Notes: generated from the sequence alone by a model not told the origin. A stretch of DNA of 64,000 bases from Inia geoffrensis (GCA_036417435.1 CM070900.1:33519496-33583495), one strand, 5' to 3'; positions 12,421 through 25,600 are shown, counted from the first letter of the stretch. Made by a program: numbers and translations.

Positions 12421-12754
12421 ATATAACTACAGAAAAAAGCTTGTATGACCAAATGCAAGCCCAGTTTCTCTTTAAAAACCATTTGTTCCTTCTATGGTAG
12501 ATAGATAGTTTATTTTTATTGTTTGGCTGCTCAGGATTGATTTTTCCTTTTATGTGTAAAAAAGCATCACAACTTCCCACTCTTGTATGTTTCACATTTG
12601 GGTGAACTACTTCCCCCTGCTCCAGGTCTGGGCTCATATGAACACGTCAATATACATATCCTCATCCTCTAAGATTGAGTAAGTAGTCCAAGCCAGCTTT
12701 GTATCAATTTTGGGATTTTACTACAATGAGAGAAAAGAAGTTCTCCCTCTTAAT

Positions 12755-12774
12755 CTCTCTCTCTCTCTCTCTCT
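12755..12774. repeat. (CT)n microsatellite
   Basis: About ten uninterrupted ct dinucleotides. Confidence 0.85.
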
Positions 12775-14284
12775 GTTATTCTCCAGGATTTTGAAAACAA
12801 CAGAGAAAATTATAGCAGAGAAATGGAGGAAGAAGGGGGAAATGGTGAAGAGAGGAAGAGGGGGACAGGAGGAGCAAGACAGAGTTAGCTGTGCCTGAAG
12901 CAAGAGCTTCTGCTCGACTTTATATCAACATGAGCCAGTCACTTCCATTGGTGAGTCTACCTTTCCTCTTACTCCTTTTTAAAGGCACTGATCCAGCAAT
13001 TTCTTTTCTATATTGTATATAATGTATATACAATATAGTCATTATAATGACTATAATGTATAGTCATTATTCAATCATCTAGAATGGATTCTTAATCTTT
13101 AAAGGTAAAATAATTATTTTTCAGTCATCACAAATAACTTGGAACCAAATAAACATGTTTTTCATTTTCTTAGCATTTACTATTACAAAATGTTTACTAT
13201 TACAAAAAGGTTCACACAAGGTAGGTTGTTTGTCTCCTTGATAAAGTAGAGAACAGAGATAAGAGAAGACTTTTTTCTCATTCCTTCCTCACCTTTCAGC
13301 TTTGGTTATTATATTAGCAATCTAATGGCGACAAGTGACTTTGGTTCCCTGGTCACCTCATTAATCACATTAATGATGTCAGACACCAAAAGGAAGGTAG
13401 AGAAATCACTTGCCTTATCATCTAATGTCTTTCCATTAGGGACCCAGTCAAGGAGTTTTAAAGACATTGACATTGACAGCAAATAGGCAGTTGATATTAA
13501 ATCGGTTGAAAGCAATAATAAAGCATTCAGATTCCAAACAAGTTAGCAGTAACCTAATCGGACTAGGTTAATCATTTCATTTATCAATGTTTAAATTATT
13601 TTCTAGGAAAGCTCTTTAGGAGGTTGGAGGATAATATTGTTTTTAAAAAGATAATCATAAACTCTGGTATTTATTTGCACAACTCGTTCCTAGGCTTGAT
13701 GGAGCTCCCAAATTTATTACTGGACCTAGTATGAAAAAAGAGTCATGTCTTTTGTAGGAATGGCCAAGGGTTACATCTTGGAATAAGAATAACAGGTTAA
13801 TACTGAAGAGAAGTTGAAAACCATGCTGAAACATAGACCACCTTCCCAGAGAGATTCCAACAGGAATTTAAACTTTGGGTCAGTGTAGCATTTGGCTGAT
13901 AAGGTATAGACTTGGTTTAATTTGATTAGAAATAGATGAGTACAAAAATGGTAAAACATACCTCAGTATAGCATTAAATTAAGTGCTGGGAGCCAGTTGT
14001 CAAAAAAGACATACAACCCCCACTGAAAAAATGTAAAAATATACTACATAGGCCTTTGGTTTTATTCATGACATGTGAATAGCAATAATGCACTAAAGAC
14101 AGTGGAGGTACTTTAACATCTTTTTCATTATAGTGATCAGGATTTGATTAAATTGTCTTTTGCATCCTGTTCTAAGAAAATGTTCATGATATGTTCCAAG
14201 TACAAGGCACATACCAATACTGAAGAAACAACATCTTTCTTTAATTTTTCTTCCTTGGAAAACCACTATACTCTGCATTCAGTA
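12775..14284. other. Mostly unique, with small tandem and inverted repeats
   Basis: Includes a 17-bp tandem duplication at 13176-13207 (tttactattacaaaa twice) and the hairpin at 13007-13037. No gene recognised. Confidence 0.45.
13007..13050. repeat. AT-rich hairpin plus adjacent palindrome
   Basis: Two perfect 14-bp arms (ctatattgtatata 13007-13020; tatatacaatatag 13024-13037) enclose a 3-base loop. The 14-bp palindrome gtcattataatgac (13037-13050) follows directly, and tagtcattat recurs at about 13068. Confidence 0.8.
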
Positions 14285-14980
14285 ATTCCTTAACAAATAT
14301 TCTAGACATTCTTGTAGAAGGTAGGAATCTAACAATAAACATGATATACAAGTTTCCTATCCCCAATCCAATCTATATTGTTATAGTGACAAAAAGACAA
14401 TAAGCAAGTAATCTAGATAATTTCAGATAGAAGTAAGAACCATGAAAAACATAAAGCTTTACCTGGGGTATAAAGTTACCTTAGATTGGTCAGTTAAAAA
14501 CATTTCAAGGGCTTCCCTGGTGGCGCAATGGTTGAGAGTCTGCCTGCCGATGCAGGGGACACGGGTTCGTGCCCCGGTCCGGGAAGATCCCACATGCCGC
14601 GGAACAGCTAGGCCTGTGAGCCATGGCCGCTGAGCCTGCGCGTCCAGAGCCTGTGCTCCGCAACGGGAGAGGCCACAACAGTGAGAGGCCCGCGTACTGC
14701 AAAAAAAACAAAAACAAAACAAAAACAAAAAAAACATTTCAAAAGCTAACATTTGAGCTGAAACCCAAGTAGGAAGGAGTTACCTCTGTGATGACTGGGT
14801 GAAGGAAGAAAATTTCTTGTAGAGGAAAGTGAGCGAAGTCAGAAGGGACTTAAGTTTTGAGGCTATGGCAACAGGATAAGAGACTCGAGAGGTAGGCAAG
14901 TCCAGTTCATGTAGAATCTTCCAAAAGAGGATAAGGAGATTATACTTGATTCTTAGCATAATTTATCTACTTCATGATAG
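14285..14980 (-). repeat. Antisense L2, interrupted
   Basis: The left part (attccttaacaaatattcta ... caataagcaagtaatc) and the right part (aaaagctaacatttgagctg, aagtaggaaggagttacctc) are in the reverse order of an L2 3' end. A CHR-2-like SINE splits them. Confidence 0.6.
14509..14729 (+). mobile_element. Short CHR-2-like SINE
   Basis: Box A tggcgcaatgg and box B ggttcgtgccc are visible, and the tail is an (a)n(c) pattern. The 13-bp target duplication aaaaacatttcaa (14496-14508 and 14730-14742) is perfect. Confidence 0.95.
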
Positions 14981-17500
14981 TCCTCTCCTTTCTTTAAAAT
15001 AGAGATAACAAAACAAAGGGCCTATATTGTTCCTAGAAGGGTTGCGTTAGGTTGTATTTTCAACTGAGAGAATTAGGAACACCTACATATTTGGTACATC
15101 ACTGGTCCTAGCTACCGTGGCTGCATCTTGTTACAACCTATATCACATCACAGAGTAATATGCCATTATAGTATTGATGACACAACTTAATCATCAGTCA
15201 ACAGCCATCAGTTGTTTACATTGATTGGCAATATTTATCTCTTTCAGATGTTTATCCATTTATGCAAAGTTGCTTAAGACTGGCAAATAAAAGCTAACTC
15301 ATGGAAAGTTGGGAGAACTTTTTGCTCCATTAAAATTTTGAGAAAGAAATTTTTGGATTCTGGAAATTTCTAGAAAATTCCTCAGAATTATTTTCATTTC
15401 CATACTTCACCTCAGGGTTCTTTCCTAACTTTCTCAGATGGATTGAGAAATAAAAGAGGGAATCCTGAGACCTTTTCTCAGAAGTCTGCAGAAAGCTACT
15501 TCAAGCCCTCTTTCTTTCTGAATGCCATGTTTTCCAACATCTAGTCCCAGCATAGAGCTTGTGTACAGATAGTATCAGTAAATGACAAATTCTAATATCT
15601 TGGACACCCCTTTAAAAGGATAGGTTGCCCCTGGCAAAACAAACCAATCAACATACTTTGTAATGCTTCCTTAGCTGATTAGTATGGGGAAGTCAAGTCG
15701 TTGTTAACATGTTCTTTGAAGTGATGATTTATGTGGTGTATTGTCAGGGTTTGAATGCTCAAAGGTAATGAGTTTTGTTTCTTTTGTTGCCTTTGCTTGA
15801 AGTAATGCAAAAACTAGTTGGTGTTGGCTGCACGGCTTGAACTGCCCACCCAGTAGAGAAAAATTAAATGTTTATAAAGTATTGGGTTGGTCAGTAGTGC
15901 TTTTAAAATATGTGTAAGTGATTGGCTCTGCCTCTATCCAAGGGAATAACACCTGACTTTAAATGAAAAGTCCAGTGGTTGTTTTGGCTAAGGCTGTAGC
16001 ACCCCATGGAAATCCTTACTAGTGCCTTTGACAGAGATTTTCATGCCATTCAGTGTGTTCTGTTCCCCTATTATCCAGACTAGAAAGATGACCTATCCTG
16101 CATTTGGGAGCCATACAGGGTTTCTAAATCCTCTTCAAGTGGTATGCAGATAGCAGGAGGATAAGGATGGAGCTACGCGCTAAAACACTTGCTTCCCTGA
16201 GTGGGTGGGGCTTAGAGGTAGTAGGTGCTGACAGAGGCAGTATCTGTACTTGAATATGCATTACTCACCATGAGCCATGACCCAGTAATGCTGGTATGTA
16301 GGAGGAGAACCTAAGGGATTAAATGCAGGGAATTATACCTTGATAATTCTCTTTGGAGGGAAACCTAATATATGGGATTCCTTGCTGTCTTTGCCCAACA
16401 AGGGATGCCAGGCTTATAGGAAAGCTAGTTTTACTAGTAGAAGTAGGTAGTTTCCCAGTAGCCTAACCTAGTAGCTTGGGCAAACCAAGTTATGCCCTCA
16501 ACATTCCTAGGCTCTTTAAGTAATATCTATGTAATTATATCTGTAGTTAGAGGGAGAGAGATAGAAAGGCAACAGCCCATCTCTCTTTAGTCCTCCAATT
16601 TGAACACACGCCTTCTAGGTATGTGGCTAGTAATGAAAGCAGTAATTCCCCTGTTGGAATAGCTGAGATTTTGTTCCAGGGAAAATGAAGAAGTAGAGTT
16701 GTGTCTAGATGAGTAATGGAAATATGTATTCTTAATTTTTTTTGTATATATTTCTTTTGCAGTTTTCCTAAAATGAGCATGAATTATGATTCAAATGAGA
16801 CAAACGTTATATTTAAAATTATGTTCAGCATTTTCCAGCAACAAATTTCAGCACTTGTTTCTTACGCTACTCCCTTTCCCAAAGGATTGAGCCCAGGGAG
16901 AATGCAAGAATTTTAGTACCTTATCTACTCATTTCAAAAGCATTCTTGAAATCTATCACAAGTAGCAGATATTTATAAGAACTTTCTACTCCCTTAAACA
17001 CCTAATCCCCTGTGACACATTCCATTTATCCTTCTTTTGTGTAGACTACAACTTAAGCTGCCCCATGTGGTGAGGCGTGCTGAGTTTATTTCATTGCTCT
17101 GGATTGCTGCTTTCAACTTGCTGGAAAAATGAACTTATTCTATGACGATCAGTTTGTCCGTATTCCTCCTTTCCCAAGTTACTGTTCTAAAGTATCATGC
17201 AGTGTCTGAGATAATTCTTTATCTACTCAATATGGTTCTTGTCTTTTACCTTGTACCTGCCAAACACTTTATATTGGTAATTTGTGCAGGTCTATGCTAA
17301 GAGCTTCTTTGAAGAGCAAGTAAATTATGACTGCTTTGAACTCCTTCTAATCAAAACCTGCTGTTTGAAATTCTGACTGTGATTTTGCTTCTGCTAAACC
17401 GTGGACAGTTTTGGCATAGTTATTTTTATTCTTTCCAGCTAATGAAAATCTGAGAATAAAGAAATGATCTTTTGGCTTTACATTTTACATTTCTAATGAT
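14981..17500. other. Long stretch without recognised elements
   Basis: About 2.5 kb with no defensible gene. At 15878-15905 the string tattgggttggtcagtagtg resembles a single mariner terminal repeat, but no partner end is seen nearby. Confidence 0.4.
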
Positions 17501-17529
17501 CTTTTGGTGCATTTGTTTAACTGGCAAAA

Positions 17530-17695
17530 TTATCACAGAGTTTTGGAAAGTCAGATTTGGAAGGGGCCTCAAAGACCATCTGGTCCAACCTTCTCATTTG
17601 TCAGGTTGAGAAAAACCAGCATCAGACCTCAAACATACAGTAACCAAACTGAAACTAGAATCCATATCTCAGGTCTCCAAGCTCAGTACCTTTTC
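17530..17695 (+). repeat. MIR-family-like ancient SINE
   Basis: gatttggaaggggcctcaaa, accatctggtccaaccttct and the following ggttgagaaaaaccagca, then gaatccatatctcaggtctc, follow a common ancient mammalian SINE pattern (MIR/MIR3 type). Subfamily uncertain. Confidence 0.5.
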
Positions 17696-17699
17696 CCCC

Positions 17700-18995
17700 C
17701 CACTATATCTGATATTTTATAATTTACTCTCAGTGGAAAATGTAATTTCATTTCCTAATTTCCAAAAAAAGAGAAACGTAAGGAATGCAATCTTGATTCA
17801 TCAGAAGGGCTTTAGTTGCAAAGGGCAGAAACTAACTCTGGCCAATTTAGGAATTTTCTGAAAGGTCATAGAGGCTCACTTAATTCCTTAGCACAGGTTT
17901 TCGGAGTGGGGAGTGATTAGGGTAACTGAGGGCGAAGCAGCATGTTCACTGACAAAGATGGCTTCAGTGTTCTTCCCACCGTCACTAAACATAGACAGTT
18001 TTCTCTCTGACTATAGGCCGCTGAGATTCCTTTCCTTAGAGTATTTACTTTAGGAACCTTGCCACTATAAAATCTCTCTCAGCCCCTTAGAGATATAAAT
18101 CTTTTCCCAGTCTCCTGCCGGTTTTACAACCCAGGAATGTCTTCCTTAAGAACCTAGGAGCCATTCCTTTGAATAGTAACCATCAAAAAAGATAGAGCCT
18201 CTATCTCGCAGTCTCTGTGGAACAGTCGGAGCCTTACTTCAATAAATGTCAATTATTAAATACAGATGGTCTTCAAGATTTGTTCAGTGCCTGAGTAATG
18301 TCCAAGCCAGCCACTTTCTACCCTTTTGCTCTACTATCCTTGACCTGTTTTTTTTTTTTTTTTTCATCCTGAAACAACTAATGGCTGCGGAATGGCTGCC
18401 AAACGTCCATGTATCACATTTCTGTTCAAAAGTAGGAAGCAGGAGAGAGCTAGGGCAGCTTGAGAACTACTTTCCTTTTATCTGGGAAGGATAGATTGTT
18501 GTTCTAGAGGCCCCCAGCATATCTCCCCTATGCTTTATTCACTAGACATAGTTCACGTGCTGCTAATTAGTGGCAAAGCCAATGGAATTAGAAAAAAAAA
18601 GAGATTTATCCCCTAACAATGGATGAGAAAAATAAATATTCACCCCCTACCCTCAGGGTTGGAAGAGAAGCCTATTTTCCTCAAGTACATTGCTAGCAAT
18701 CTGATACCCAGACAAGAGCATGTCACTATTAGCCAGGGAGAACGGTGAAAAGGCAGTTATGTAGGGAGTCAACAGTGTGTGCTACAACCAACCTTGGGAG
18801 GCTTTGAGTGTATAGACTTATGTGGGGTTAGATCTGGATGAAGAGCAGAAGTCTGGAGCAAGGACTCCCAAGAGGAACAGACAGAGATAGAAATTGCAGT
18901 AGATACAAGAAGCCCTGTAAGATTAGTGATAAAGAGGACTGTAGAGATTTCAGAAAAGCCCTAGAAGACTCAAAAATATTACTGGTCTAAAGGGT
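17700..18995. other. Mostly unique; possible old LTR-like patch 17830-18180
   Basis: The patch (gctttagttgcaaagggcag ... aaccttgccactataaaatc ... gttttacaacccaggaatgt) feels repeat-derived, but I could not assign a family. A T-run lies at about 18350-18364. Confidence 0.3.
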
Positions 18996-18999
18996 AATT

Positions 19000-19450
19000 G
19001 GAATAAGTTTCTGGCGGGAAATTTGGCAGCATATGTTAAATGCATTAAATTTTCATACAGTTTTTGACTGTTGAGAAACTCTACTTTTAAGAGTTTACAC
19101 TAGGGAAACAACCAGCTCTGCATGCAAAGATTTACATCTTAGCATGTTTATCATAGCGTCATTTATAGTTATGTAGGCCTGGACACAGGTAAAATGGACC
19201 ATGGTAGGGACTTATGCAAATAAATCAAAAGTTCATATTTTTGAAGAATACTTAATGATTTGAAGTATAGTAAATGCTTCTGAGGAAAAAAGCAGTTTTC
19301 CAAAAAGGTTATGTGTGGGTGGGGGGAAAGCGCAACATAATCAGGATCATCATTCTTACATGGTAGACTAGCTGCAGATTTTTTATGTTATTCTTTATAT
19401 TTGGGGATTGTTTCCAAAATTTATACAGTACCTATGAAATAAATTCTGTG
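19000..19450 (+). repeat. L1M 3' end
   Basis: aatttggcagcatatgttaa, ctagggaaacaaccagctct, tttatcatagcgtcatttat and gtaaaatggaccatggtagg follow the late ORF2/3' UTR of old L1 in sense orientation. Confidence 0.6.
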
Positions 19451-19749
19451 AAAGACAGCCCATAGTTTTGCCTAGGGTAGAACAGGAACCTGATGCTTAT
19501 TTCAGATGCAGAACCTGTGGTCAGCCAGCCAAGCTTGTTTCACTTGCCATGCAGAATTTAAGTTACATGTAAAAACAGCTCACTTATAGCTCACAGTCTG
19601 TGGGTGAGGGAGCTGAAGCCAGAGAGGCCAAGTAACATGTTCACAGTGCTGAGAAGGGGCATCATCACTTCTCACCGGGAAGAGTACTGCTAAGCTAGGC
19701 CTCCTTGTTCATTCTGTCCCACCTACTGTTAGTTCCCCATCCAGCAGTG

Positions 19750-20332
19750 AGTTTGAACTTAAAAATCTAAGTCAGATGATGACACACACACTTACTCAAA
19801 CTTCCTAGAGGCTTCCGATCACACTCAGTAACACCCATATCCCGTGAGCCTATCTCTTGCTATCTTGCCTACCTCATCCTCTGCATGGCTAATTTAGTCT
19901 AGTTACAATGGTTATCTCTTGTCCCTTAGACCCACCAAGACTGACCCTCTTGAGAACATTTGTGCTGGCTGCTCCCTCTTCTGGGAATACTCCTCTGTTA
20001 GGTCTTTAAAGGGCTTACTTCCTCATCTTCATTCATTTCTGTCATTCAAGTGCTTTCTCCTTGAAGAAGCCTTCCCTAATCACTACATGTTTATAGTCCC
20101 CCCTCTCTCCATCACCCCCTCACTTTTTATTATAGATCTATGTAATTATTCTTTATAAAAGGAAACACTCCATTCTGTTTGTTTGCCATTTGTTTGTCTG
20201 TCTTCCCTACTAGAATGTAAGCCCCGTAAGGGTAGAGACTTTGTCTTGCTTCCTGCTGTATGCCTAGTGCCTAGAAAAATGACTGGCACATCGTATGAGC
20301 TCAATAAAATCTGTTGAATAAATGTATCAATA
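19750..20332 (+). repeat. L2 LINE 3' end
   Basis: The order is clear: tccttgaagaagccttccct, tctgtcttccctactagaat, gtaagccccgtaagggtaga, then the terminus gagctcaataaaatctgttg. This is one of the longer sense L2 ends in the window. Confidence 0.8.
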
Positions 20333-21080
20333 ACAGCCCATGCTATCTCACCTCAAATCACATGCTATTTTTATTATACCTTAATCAAAGTATTTGTTTG
20401 GTTATAGATCATTTTAGACATGTATCAATTAATTAGTGAATAGAACATGTTTTTCATAATTCTTCATAAAAACTAGAACATCAAACTGTATTTCTTAAGC
20501 AGCTGTACATCTGGAAAGAAGAACGTAAAGATTCATGTACGTTAATATTCTAATTATTTTCGGAGTTTACTTCAAGAGGAGGGAACATTATACGGACCAG
20601 AAAGTCAGTTTAACTCGTCTATGAAGATTTATCACAATTAAGTTTTTCCTACTGCTTAAGCCCTGCTATTAATTAAAATAGGTGATTATGTTATAAACTA
20701 TTTATAATGTATTATAGCTATTAATAAGCTGTAAGTATGTAAAGCATCATTAGTATGAAAGTGCTTAGAGATAGAAAAGTTTACTGTGTCATTTCAGTAA
20801 ATTATGAAGTCCTTTAAAGGACTGCATAATTTCAGTGATATGTTAGTGATTCCTGGGTATAATGTCAAGTGACTGAAATGTTGGTAGGTGGGCAATGAGA
20901 AATGAGTTTGAAGCTGATGAGTTATTATCGCTTCATCTTTTGCCCTTTTTTTGGTCTTAATATTCAAAATTCAATTTGAGTTACTTCCTTAGATAACTGA
21001 TAAATTTTATCTCCTTTCTCAGTGGTATATATTCCATTTTCATTATTCTTAAGTTTCAATTCCTAGACTTAATAATTAAA
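20333..21080. other. Unique AT-rich sequence
   Basis: No gene or element identified. Confidence 0.4.
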
Positions 21081-21084
21081 AAAT

Positions 21085-21775
21085 GATAGCTACCATCTAG
21101 AGAGCATTTATAATGTGCCAGATATTGTGCCACGTTCTTTGCACACTCTCACATACAATCCTCTTAGCAAGCTTTTTTTTTCCTTTGTTTTTCTTTAGAC
21201 TTTTAATTTTGAAATATTAGTTTGACTCATTAGAAGTTGTAAAATAATATAGTGAGTTCTTGTGTATCCATCACCCAGTGTCCCTCAGTATAATTGCTTA
21301 CATAACCATAGTACATTGTCAAAACCAGGAAATTGACATTAATAAACTATTAACTTGAATCCAGACCATATTCAGATTACATCGGTTTTACATGCATTTT
21401 TTGGTATACAGTTTTATGAAATCTTACCATATGCATCTATTCATGTAACCATTATCACAATCAAGATACAGAGTTTCATCACTGCAAAGAAATTTCTTCA
21501 AGTTATCCCATAATAGTCACACATCCCAACTAAACAATCTGATAACCACTGATCTCTTTTCAATTGCTATAACTTTATTACTTTAAGCATATTATATAAT
21601 TAGAACTGTCAGCAACCTGTTAAAGCAGGTACTATTATTTTCATTTTAACCTAGGACACAAAGATGCCAAGTGTCTGGGAGGATGCTGTGTTAAAAATCA
21701 GCTGGCCAGTAAGAGATGGGCTGGGGTTCTAACACAGGCTTTTTTGACTCCAAAGCCTATGCTCTTATCTATGCT
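21085..21775 (+). repeat. MIR SINE split by L1M sequence
   Basis: The 5' part (21085-21175, gatagctaccatctagagag ... acacactc) and the 3' part (21612-21775, gttaaagcaggtactattat ... caaagcctatgctcttatct) together make one MIR. They are separated by about 430 bp of L1-like DNA. Confidence 0.65.
21181..21605. repeat. L1M-like insertion within MIR
   Basis: gtgtatccatcacccagtgt, acattgtcaaaaccaggaaa and ttaacttgaatccagaccat match the old L1 3' region that also appears at 39100-39500. Orientation was not resolved. Confidence 0.5.
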
Positions 21776-22585
21776 GCTCATTTTTCTTCACCTACGTTGT
21801 AACTGATAAATGCCTAGGTCCTAATGATATTAAAATTATTATGTACAGGAGTTATAGACAAGTTTCCCTTTGAAAATTTTTGTTATTTTTCCAAGCGAAG
21901 TAGTCTTTAATGAGTTAGTTTAGATATCTCTATTTGAGTAGAATAGAACATTATAGAATGTATGGCAGTAAATGGATCTTTCAATGGAATGAAGCTTATC
22001 TTGGAGGACATCTACTCTAGCACATTACCTGGCCCTTTATTAATGTTATATGCAAAGGAAATTTTGACCATTTTGATGTTACTTATACCTTCCATTTGAA
22101 AGATTTGCCAAATTGGAGGATTCACAGGGGACCATAAAGGAAAGTAAATCAAAGATGGTTACAAATGCAGCAGCGCTAGGTGAGTCACTAAATACAAATT
22201 TTGAAAAATGGAATAGACAAATATATACACTAGGTAGTTTAAATCAGATTGAAAACTGGTGTATTGTGTATTAAATATGGCCTACAGGTGTTTTTATTTA
22301 GTCTGTGTAGTGTTTGAAAAACATCATTTTGAAATAGTTACAAATATCTAAAAAAGGAAAGTTTTAATACAAACTCTGAGTTTCTGGCTTCTTTCGGAAA
22401 ATTAAATAATCTAGGACATTGATTCTGCATTAAAGCTGAAGCTAAGTCATTACTTTCTCCTCTATGTTGGATATGTTCTTTTCAGTGTGCTTTAGTCCTG
22501 CATTTGAGTTTGTGACATCTGGTCAGGAGACCGAGTGAGGTGATCTCTTGAGATTTCTTCTGGTTCTCCAGTTTTAAAATTCCTT
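21776..22585. other. Unique sequence
   Basis: No gene or element identified. Confidence 0.4.
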
Positions 22586-22595
22586 TTTAAAAATT

Positions 22596-22887
22596 AATTA
22601 ATTAAGTAAGTAAGTAATTTTGGCTGTATTGAGTCTTCATTGCTGTGCACTGGCTTTCTCTCTAGTTGTGGCAAACGGGGGCTACTCTTCGTTGTGGTGC
22701 ATGGGCTTCTCATTGTGGTGGCTTCTCTTGTTGCGGAGCATGGGCTCTAGGTGTGTGGGCTTCAGTAGTTGTGGCACGTGAGCTTAGTTGCTCCGTGGCA
22801 TGTGGGATCTTCCCGGACCAGGTCTCTAACCCGTGTCCCCTGCATTGGCAGGCAGATTCTTAACCACTGCGCTACCAGGGAAGTCCC
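22596..22887 (-). mobile_element. Long CHR-1-like SINE
   Basis: The tail at the left has decayed into attaattaattaagtaagtaa. Then follow tttggctgtattgagtcttc and the head complement gctaccagggaagtccc. A probable target duplication tttaaaaatt lies at 22586-22595 and 22893-22902. Confidence 0.85.
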
Positions 22888-23165
22888 AACAATTTAAAAA
22901 TTCTTGAATTAGAATTTTAATTACTCCCTAGAAAAGCATTTTCTGTACTTTGCTCTGTAGAACAATGCTTCTACAAGATGATAGCAGATGACAACGACTT
23001 GAGGGTCAAATAAAACTGGAAATGCTGAGTATTTTATTCCACTTTGGAAATTCATAATCATATTTGCATGTTAATAAAGGCTCTGAGAAATTGACAATTA
23101 TAAGGCCTATTTAGCCTTGTCTAACTCAGTATTTCCTATGTTTATTTGACTATATAAATACCTTG

Positions 23166-23205
23166 TGTATATATATATATATATATATAATATAATATAT
23201 ATAAA
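23166..23205. repeat. (TA)n microsatellite
   Basis: About twelve uninterrupted ta units, then irregular taata units. Confidence 0.85.
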
Positions 23206-23334
23206 TGCATGTCTTATGTATGTATAAAGGTATGTGTGTATGTGTTTTTGTATACACACCATCACTTCTTAGAACAACTGTTTTTATTAAAAAGTTCTTT
23301 TGGGAACTGCTTATTAAGGTTAGAAATGTTTGAG

Positions 23335-23696
23335 GGCTTCCCTGGTGGCTCAGTGGTTAAGAATCCGCCTGCCAGTGCAGGGGACATGGGTTCAAGCCCT
23401 GGTCCGGGAAGATCCCACGTGCTTTGGAGCAACTAAGCCCGTGCACTACAACTACTGAGCCTGCACTCTGGAGCCCGTGAGCCACAGCTACTGAGCCTGG
23501 GTGCCACAACTACTGAAACCTGCACATCTATAGCCCGTGTTCCTCAACAAGAGAAGCCACTGCAATGAAAGCCCGTGCACCACAACGAAGAGTAGCCCCC
23601 CACTCACTGCAACTAGAGAAAGCCTGCGCACAGCAACAGACACCCAATGCAGCCCAAAATAAATAAATAAAATAAATAAATTTATTTTAAAAAAGA
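23335..23696 (+). mobile_element. Long CHR-1-like SINE, near full length
   Basis: The most complete long-form copy: gggcttccctggtggctcag start, box B ggttcaagccc, repeated ccacaactactga units at about 23430-23520, gagaaagcctgcgcacagca, then an aaataaat tail. The 15-bp target duplication ttagaaatgtttgag (23320-23334 and 23697-23711) is perfect. Confidence 0.95.
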
Positions 23697-23711
23697 TTAG
23701 AAATGTTTGAG

Positions 23712-24480
23712 CCTTCAGTTAACATCCAAAATAATTGAGTTTTTGGAAATAAAAGTCTTAAATTTTCATTCCACTTCTCTGAAATCAGCATGGCTTACCC
23801 ATTAATGCTGATTGAAACAAACACTCAGTTGAAAATGGGAGAGAGTTAAAAATAAAATCCAAGATCTTTGAAGACTTGTGAAATTGGAGACATCAATGGA
23901 ATACTCTATGGTTAGCATATTTCAAATGAGAGAAATAGCATCCTTTTGCAGAAAAAAACTGCCAGATTGTGGTTTCAGTTTTTGCTTTATTTACTGTTAG
24001 TAGGTTCTGAATTCAGTAGATTATTAGTGGTGATTTGCAAACTGGCCCCCCGTACATGGAGGGCAAGGAGAGATCAGAGAAAGAGGCAGACCACTCCAGA
24101 TTGGTAGGTGGCAGTTTCAGTGAGCAAGGGAATTTACATACAAAGCTTGTCTTGGGCAGCTGCAAAATGAGACCTCGCACCCACCCACCAGAATCTTAAG
24201 TTTATGTAGAAGCCCTAAGGGGATTCATTCCTATTTATCATCCAGATGGTCTCAACAACACATTGCTCTCATAAGGCTGTGCCCTTGAAAACAGTTCCTA
24301 CTTGGGAAGAGTGGGCAAAACATACATTCCAAGGACACAGGAGGGGGTAAGGAGCCTCCAATTCCCTCGGTCCAGATCAAGGGTCAACTGGAGGTCACAT
24401 CCTCTTGCTGATTTCCTTCAAAAATCAGCCAGGCTGATGTTTGAAGATGCATGCATGATTCTCCAAGGAGGAGCATTTAT
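23712..24480. other. Unique sequence
   Basis: No gene recognised. A patch rich in ggag/gaagg lies at about 24050-24400. Confidence 0.35.
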
Positions 24481-24484
24481 CACT

Positions 24485-25600
24485 TCACTGCATCATTCAT
24501 TCTTTCAGCAAATATATATCTACAATATTCGACATGCTAGGTGTAAATTAGTGAGTAAAACAAAGCCCAGCCCTCACAGAGCTCACAATGTTATGGGGAA
24601 AATGAGAAATAAGCTAGTAAACAAGGCAATCAACATCTAATTACCTGTTGCCCCAAGTACTGTGAAGAAAGCAAAGACTAGGCTGCTGAGTAGGGAATAA
24701 GGGTGAGGGGAGAAGATGTTTCTCTTCCAGTTGAGTGACTCTGGAAGGACTCTTTGAGAAGATGTCATTTATGCTGAGTCCAGAATATGAAAAGGAACAA
24801 AAAAGGATAAACAGAAAGAATAAAATTCCAAGTGAAAGGGACAGCACGTGCAAAAATCCCAAAGTGGGAAAGACCTCAGCGTATTTGACCAGCTCCTGAC
24901 ATGGCCCTGTGACTGGGTGACAGTGAGTACATGACGGTGAATACATGGTGAGTGATGATGTGGGGTAGGTGGGAGAAGGAGGCAGAGCTCAGCCTGCAGG
25001 GATTCACCTTTGACCATGAAAAGGGGTTTGGGTTTAATTTGAAGTTCATCTGGAAGCTAGTGAAAGGTTTTAATCAGGTAAACGACACGATCATGTTTAT
25101 GTTTTTCTAATATTGCTATGGCTACTATTTATTTATTTATTTTTTTTGCGGTACGCGGGCCTCTCACTGCTGTGGCCTCTTCCGTTGCGGAGCACAGGCT
25201 CCGGACGCGCAGGCTTAGCGGCCATGGCTCACGGGCCCAGCCGCTCCGCAGCATGTGGGATCCTCCCGGACCGGGGCACAAACCCGTGTCCCCTGCATCG
25301 GCAGGCGGACTCTCAACCACTGTGCCACCACGGAAGCCCTATGGCTCCTATTAATTTGGGTAGGGGATGAATTTAGACGCAGGGAGATTAGACAGGGGGC
25401 TAAGGTACTTATGCAGAAGAGGTTTGATGGTGATTTTGACAGTGCTAGTGGTAGCAGAGTTGGAGACTACTGTATGGATTCCGTTCATATTTTAGATATG
25501 ATAGCAATAGGATTTGCTGATAAATTCTATGTGAGATGTAAAGGAGTAGGATGACTCTTATGTTTCTGACTTAAGCAGCTGGGTAGCTTGAACATAGTTT
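24485..25600 (-). repeat. Antisense L2, long copy
   Basis: Reverse-order landmarks are cattcattctttcagcaaat, gctcacaatgttatggggaa, gtgaaagggacagcacgtgc, aaaggttttaatcaggtaaa and ggatttgctgataaattcta. It extends far upstream of the usual L2 3' fragment and is split by a CHR-2-like SINE at 25130-25338. Confidence 0.75.
25130..25338 (-). mobile_element. Short CHR-2-like SINE
   Basis: Antisense copy. The tail has become atttatttatttattttttt. The target duplication ctatggct(a/c)ctatt lies at 25116-25129 and 25339-25352 with one mismatch. Many CpGs are retained. Confidence 0.93.

Noticed and set aside
15878..15905. Possible mariner element (tattgggttggtcagtagtg)
   Set aside because: Only one end-like string is present, with mismatches and no inverted partner within several hundred bases.
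23430..23520. Repeated ccacaactactga units resembling a CRISPR-like or minisatellite array
   Set aside because: They are the normal internal repeats of the long CHR SINE form, seen again at 51905-51985 and in reverse at 1320-1420.
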